Source: a gamma proteobacterium symbiont of Lucinoma myriamae (GTDB lineage Bacteria; Pseudomonadota; Gammaproteobacteria; GRL18). Taken from it: DNA of 6,743 nt. The DNA lies in the NCBI GenBank assembly GCA_025655635.1, contig JAHXIM010000209.1, forward strand, positions 1 through 6,743, read 5' to 3'. The notes under the pieces were generated by a model. That model was not told where the DNA came from. It did no database searches and saw only the letters and a program-made list of their open reading frames with translations. The translations under genes were made by a program, and so were the position numbers. Below are positions 5,186 to 6,743 of the stretch, one piece after another. The first letter of the stretch is position 1. Every line of letters starts with the position of its first letter.

Positions 5186-6370
5186 ATGACACAAAAAAAT
5201 CATACATCTCAACTATTTTTTTTATCATTATCGGCAGCAGCCGGTTTTCTGATTGCACTTATTTTATACTTTTTACTGCAAAATAATACTAGTGAGCCGC
5301 TCACGCCTCCCAATACGTTCAGTTCACCAGAAGAATCAGTTAGCGCTACAAGCAATAATAATCAGGCAACCTCCAGCCAAATTACCAGCTTTGCTCCAGC
5401 AGTTAATCGGGCAGCCCCTGCAGTCGTTAATATTTTTACCCGTAAGCGAGTCAAACATAATAATACTATTTACAATAATGCCACACTCAGAGCCTTAATA
5501 GAAAAACGCCCGCCGCCTTCCCAATATAGAGAAGAAAATAATCTGGGTTCAGGGGTTATTGTTTCATCACAGGGGCATATTTTAACCAATAATCATGTGA
5601 TTTCTGGTGCAGAAGATATTGAGGTTTTGTTAAAAGATGGGCGTTACCTCAAAGCCAGTATTGTTGGCCGTGATTTAGAAACTGATTTAGCCTTATTAAA
5701 AGTTACTGCCAGCAAATTATCAACCATCCAGTTTGGTAACTCTGCAAATGTCCAGGTTGGAGATATAGTCCTTGCTATTGGCAATCCCTTTGGTTTAGGA
5801 AATACTGTGACGTCAGGAATTATCAGTGCTCTGAATCGTTCACAATTCAGAGCAAACAGCTTCGATAATTTTATTCAAACCGATGCCGCAATTAACCCCG
5901 GTAACTCAGGTGGTGCTCTGGTCAACACTCAGGGTGAAATGATTGGCCTGAATACGATTAATATCAGTAATAGCGGCGGCTCTCAAGGTATTGGTTTTGC
6001 TATCCCCTCTTCTCTGGTCAGAGAAGTGATGTACCAGTTAATTACTTATGGTGAAGTACGCCGCGGCTGGATAGGCATAGAGGCAAAGGAAATATCACCA
6101 ATGCTGGCACAACAGCTTAATAGTGAATCCCACTATGGCTTATTAATCATTGGCGTATTACAGAACGGGCCCAGTCAAAAAGCGGGGATTAACGCCGGGG
6201 ACATTATTACTCATATCAATAATGCTAAAATAACATCTGCAAAAATGGTTTTGGATTTAATCACCAACCTGCGGCCCGGCGACATCGCTATTCTTCGCGG
6301 TATGCGCCGAAATCAGACATTACAGTTCAAAGTGGTTGCAGAGGAACGTCCTCAGATGTCTGGTTCTTAA
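5186..6370 (+). CDS. AlgW/DegS-type periplasmic serine protease
   Basis: A membrane-anchored HtrA-family protease. DegS and AlgW sense unfolded outer-membrane proteins through their PDZ domain and make the first cut in an anti-sigma factor (RseA/MucA), releasing the envelope-stress sigma factor. Residues 9-31 are one hydrophobic helix with no clear cleavage site, so a signal anchor. A Ser/Thr/Asn/Pro-rich linker spans about 33-68. The protease domain (70-285) holds the triad H137 (TNNHVISGA), D167 (DLETDLALLKV) and S241 (NPGNSGGAL). A single PDZ domain covers about 293-385. One PDZ and an uncleaved anchor favour DegS/AlgW over DegP; the 394-aa length is nearer AlgW (389 aa) than E. coli DegS (355 aa). 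An in-frame TAA stands directly before the ATG, which fixes this as the most upstream start, yet no Shine-Dalgarno sequence is visible. The substrate anti-sigma factor is not in the window. Confidence 0.92.
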   Translation: MTQKNHTSQLFFLSLSAAAGFLIALILYFLLQNNTSEPLTPPNTFSSPEESVSATSNNNQATSSQITSFAPAVNRAAPAVVNIFTRKRVKHNNTIYNNATLRALIEKRPPPSQYREENNLGSGVIVSSQGHILTNNHVISGAEDIEVLLKDGRYLKASIVGRDLETDLALLKVTASKLSTIQFGNSANVQVGDIVLAIGNPFGLGNTVTSGIISALNRSQFRANSFDNFIQTDAAINPGNSGGALVNTQGEMIGLNTINISNSGGSQGIGFAIPSSLVREVMYQLITYGEVRRGWIGIEAKEISPMLAQQLNSESHYGLLIIGVLQNGPSQKAGINAGDIITHINNAKITSAKMVLDLITNLRPGDIAILRGMRRNQTLQFKVVAEERPQMSGS

Positions 6371-6436
6371 GAGGCGCTCAAAAAGTGTTTAGTCGCAGCC
6401 CCGTATCTGGGAAGCTGGTGCAACTGTCCGGGGACA
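6371..6436. repeat. G+C-rich hairpin spacer between algW-like gene and hisC
   Basis: By count 38 of 66 bases are G or C (58%), well above the surroundings. Two dyads are visible: CAGCCCC (6396-6402) pairs with GGG...GCTG (6409-6417, two A bulged) around GTATCT, and TGTCC (6425-6429) mirrors GGACA (6432-6436) around GG, directly abutting the hisC stop codon. It separates two convergent genes, so it may act as a shared terminator, although T-runs are lacking. Composition and structure also suggest a dispersed REP-like or small mobile repeat; whether it recurs in the genome cannot be seen here. Confidence 0.45.
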
Positions 6437-6667
6437 CTAAAGTAAAATCTTTTTCATGCTATTAATAAATGCCTGATTTTCATCTGCTGTGCCTACAGTC
6501 ACACGAAGGCAGTCGGCAAGGGGGCCTGAAGTATCGCCAAAACGTTTAATCAATATACCTGATTGTTGCAACGCTGAAAAAATAGCTTCAGAGCTCATAT
6601 TTTCTACTTTAAATAATATGAAATTTGCCGCACTGGGATATTGAATAATATTTTTTACATCAGTGTT
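6437..6667 (-). pseudogene. hisC: hisC 3' remnant, histidinol-phosphate aminotransferase
   Basis: Reading on the minus strand from 6661 to the TAG at 6439-6437 gives 74 residues that match the C-terminal small domain of HisC, the PLP enzyme that transaminates imidazole-acetol phosphate in histidine synthesis. Clear blocks are QYPSAANFILFKV (E. coli: YPSEANFILARF), SGILIKRF and CLRVTVGT, which holds the conserved substrate-binding Arg, with a normal C-terminal end. A whole HisC has about 350-360 residues. Homology ends near 6661-6667, and a TAA in the same frame lies at 6676-6674, so no start and no PLP-lysine domain are linked to this piece. It is either a gene broken by insertion or rearrangement, or an assembly artefact at a contig edge. 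Linkage of hisC with algW is known in Pseudomonas, which supports the identity. Confidence 0.8.
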
Positions 6668-6743
6668 CCCCTTTTAACTCAACCTCGGAACTAATCGGTT
6701 CATGAGAGCACTCATAAGGTTCGCCAAAGACTTACCTGTCATA
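6668..6743. other. Unidentified sequence interrupting hisC at right edge
   Basis: These bases replace the upstream part of hisC and resemble no part of it. On the minus strand a frame runs from the edge (ATG at 6742-6740) to TAA at 6676-6674, in phase with hisC, ending in LMNRLVPRLS; it could be the C-terminus of a larger protein such as a transposase, but I do not recognise it. On the plus strand an ATG at 6702 opens a 14-codon frame to the edge (MRALIRFAKDLPVI), also unrecognised. Short dyads occur: GAAC/GTTC (6688-6691/6698-6701) and ATGAG/CTCAT (6702-6706/6711-6715), and GGTTC is repeated at 6697-6701 and 6718-6722. This would fit the end of an insertion element, but no family could be assigned. 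Confidence 0.4.

Noticed and set aside
5253..5498. Alternative plus-strand frame within the protease gene
   Set aside because: It overlaps the anchor and linker of the protease in another frame and shows no domain.
6663..6731. Second minus-strand open frame at the right edge, ending in EVELKGEH
   Set aside because: Only 23 codons, bounded by stops and without a start codon; not recognised as any protein and not in phase with hisC.
6688..6743. Group II intron end (CGGTTC and small hairpins)
   Set aside because: Only the short CGGTTC string fits; there is no domain V stem with the required GAAA-type loop.
1..6743. CRISPR array, tRNA/rRNA, phage or defence system
   Set aside because: No regularly spaced repeats, no cloverleaf or rRNA segments, and no proteins of such systems; apart from the right edge the content is ordinary core genome.

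Overview
The window reads as AT-rich core chromosome of a gammaproteobacterium, about 40% G+C by eye. The pointers are SspA and SspB (stringent starvation proteins of beta/gammaproteobacteria), a three-gene petABC operon whose cytochrome b carries the PVWY form of the Qo-site motif, a YbgI-type Nif3 protein of the E. coli length (247 aa), and an AlgW/DegS-type periplasmic protease next to a hisC remnant. The cytochrome bc1 complex implies respiration through cytochrome c. The sequence alone does not fix the genus; an AT-rich methanotroph or sulfur oxidiser would fit but is only a guess.

Layout. On the minus strand, reading right to left: nif3/ybgI (5114-4371), a 407-bp gene-free AT-rich gap, petA-petB-petC (3963-1383) joined by TAATG stop/start overlaps, a 129-bp gap with two strong inverted repeats, sspA (1254-634), a 102-bp gap with a long perfect hairpin, and sspB (531-142). 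The left 141 bp hold a terminator-like structure and a 9-bp inverted repeat. On the plus strand, an AlgW/DegS-like protease gene (5186-6370) diverges from nif3 across 71 bp. It is followed by a 66-bp G+C-rich, hairpin-forming spacer and then, convergent on the minus strand, the last ~75 codons of hisC. hisC homology stops abruptly near 6667; the final ~75 bp have no HisC character and place a stop codon in the hisC frame.

Function. PetA, PetB and PetC form the cytochrome bc1 complex, which moves electrons from ubiquinol to cytochrome c and pumps protons. SspA binds RNA polymerase under starvation, and SspB delivers ssrA-tagged peptides and other substrates to ClpXP. The AlgW/DegS-like protease is expected to sense misfolded envelope proteins and start cleavage of an anti-sigma factor. 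Nif3/YbgI is a conserved dinuclear-metal protein of uncertain role. Linkage of petABC with sspAB, and of algW with hisC, is familiar from other gammaproteobacteria, so most of the window is ordinary.

I found no convincing undescribed system. What deserves a second look is the broken hisC with unidentified DNA at the right edge, the G+C-rich hairpin spacer beside it, and a set of strong intergenic inverted repeats, especially those before sspB and before sspA.
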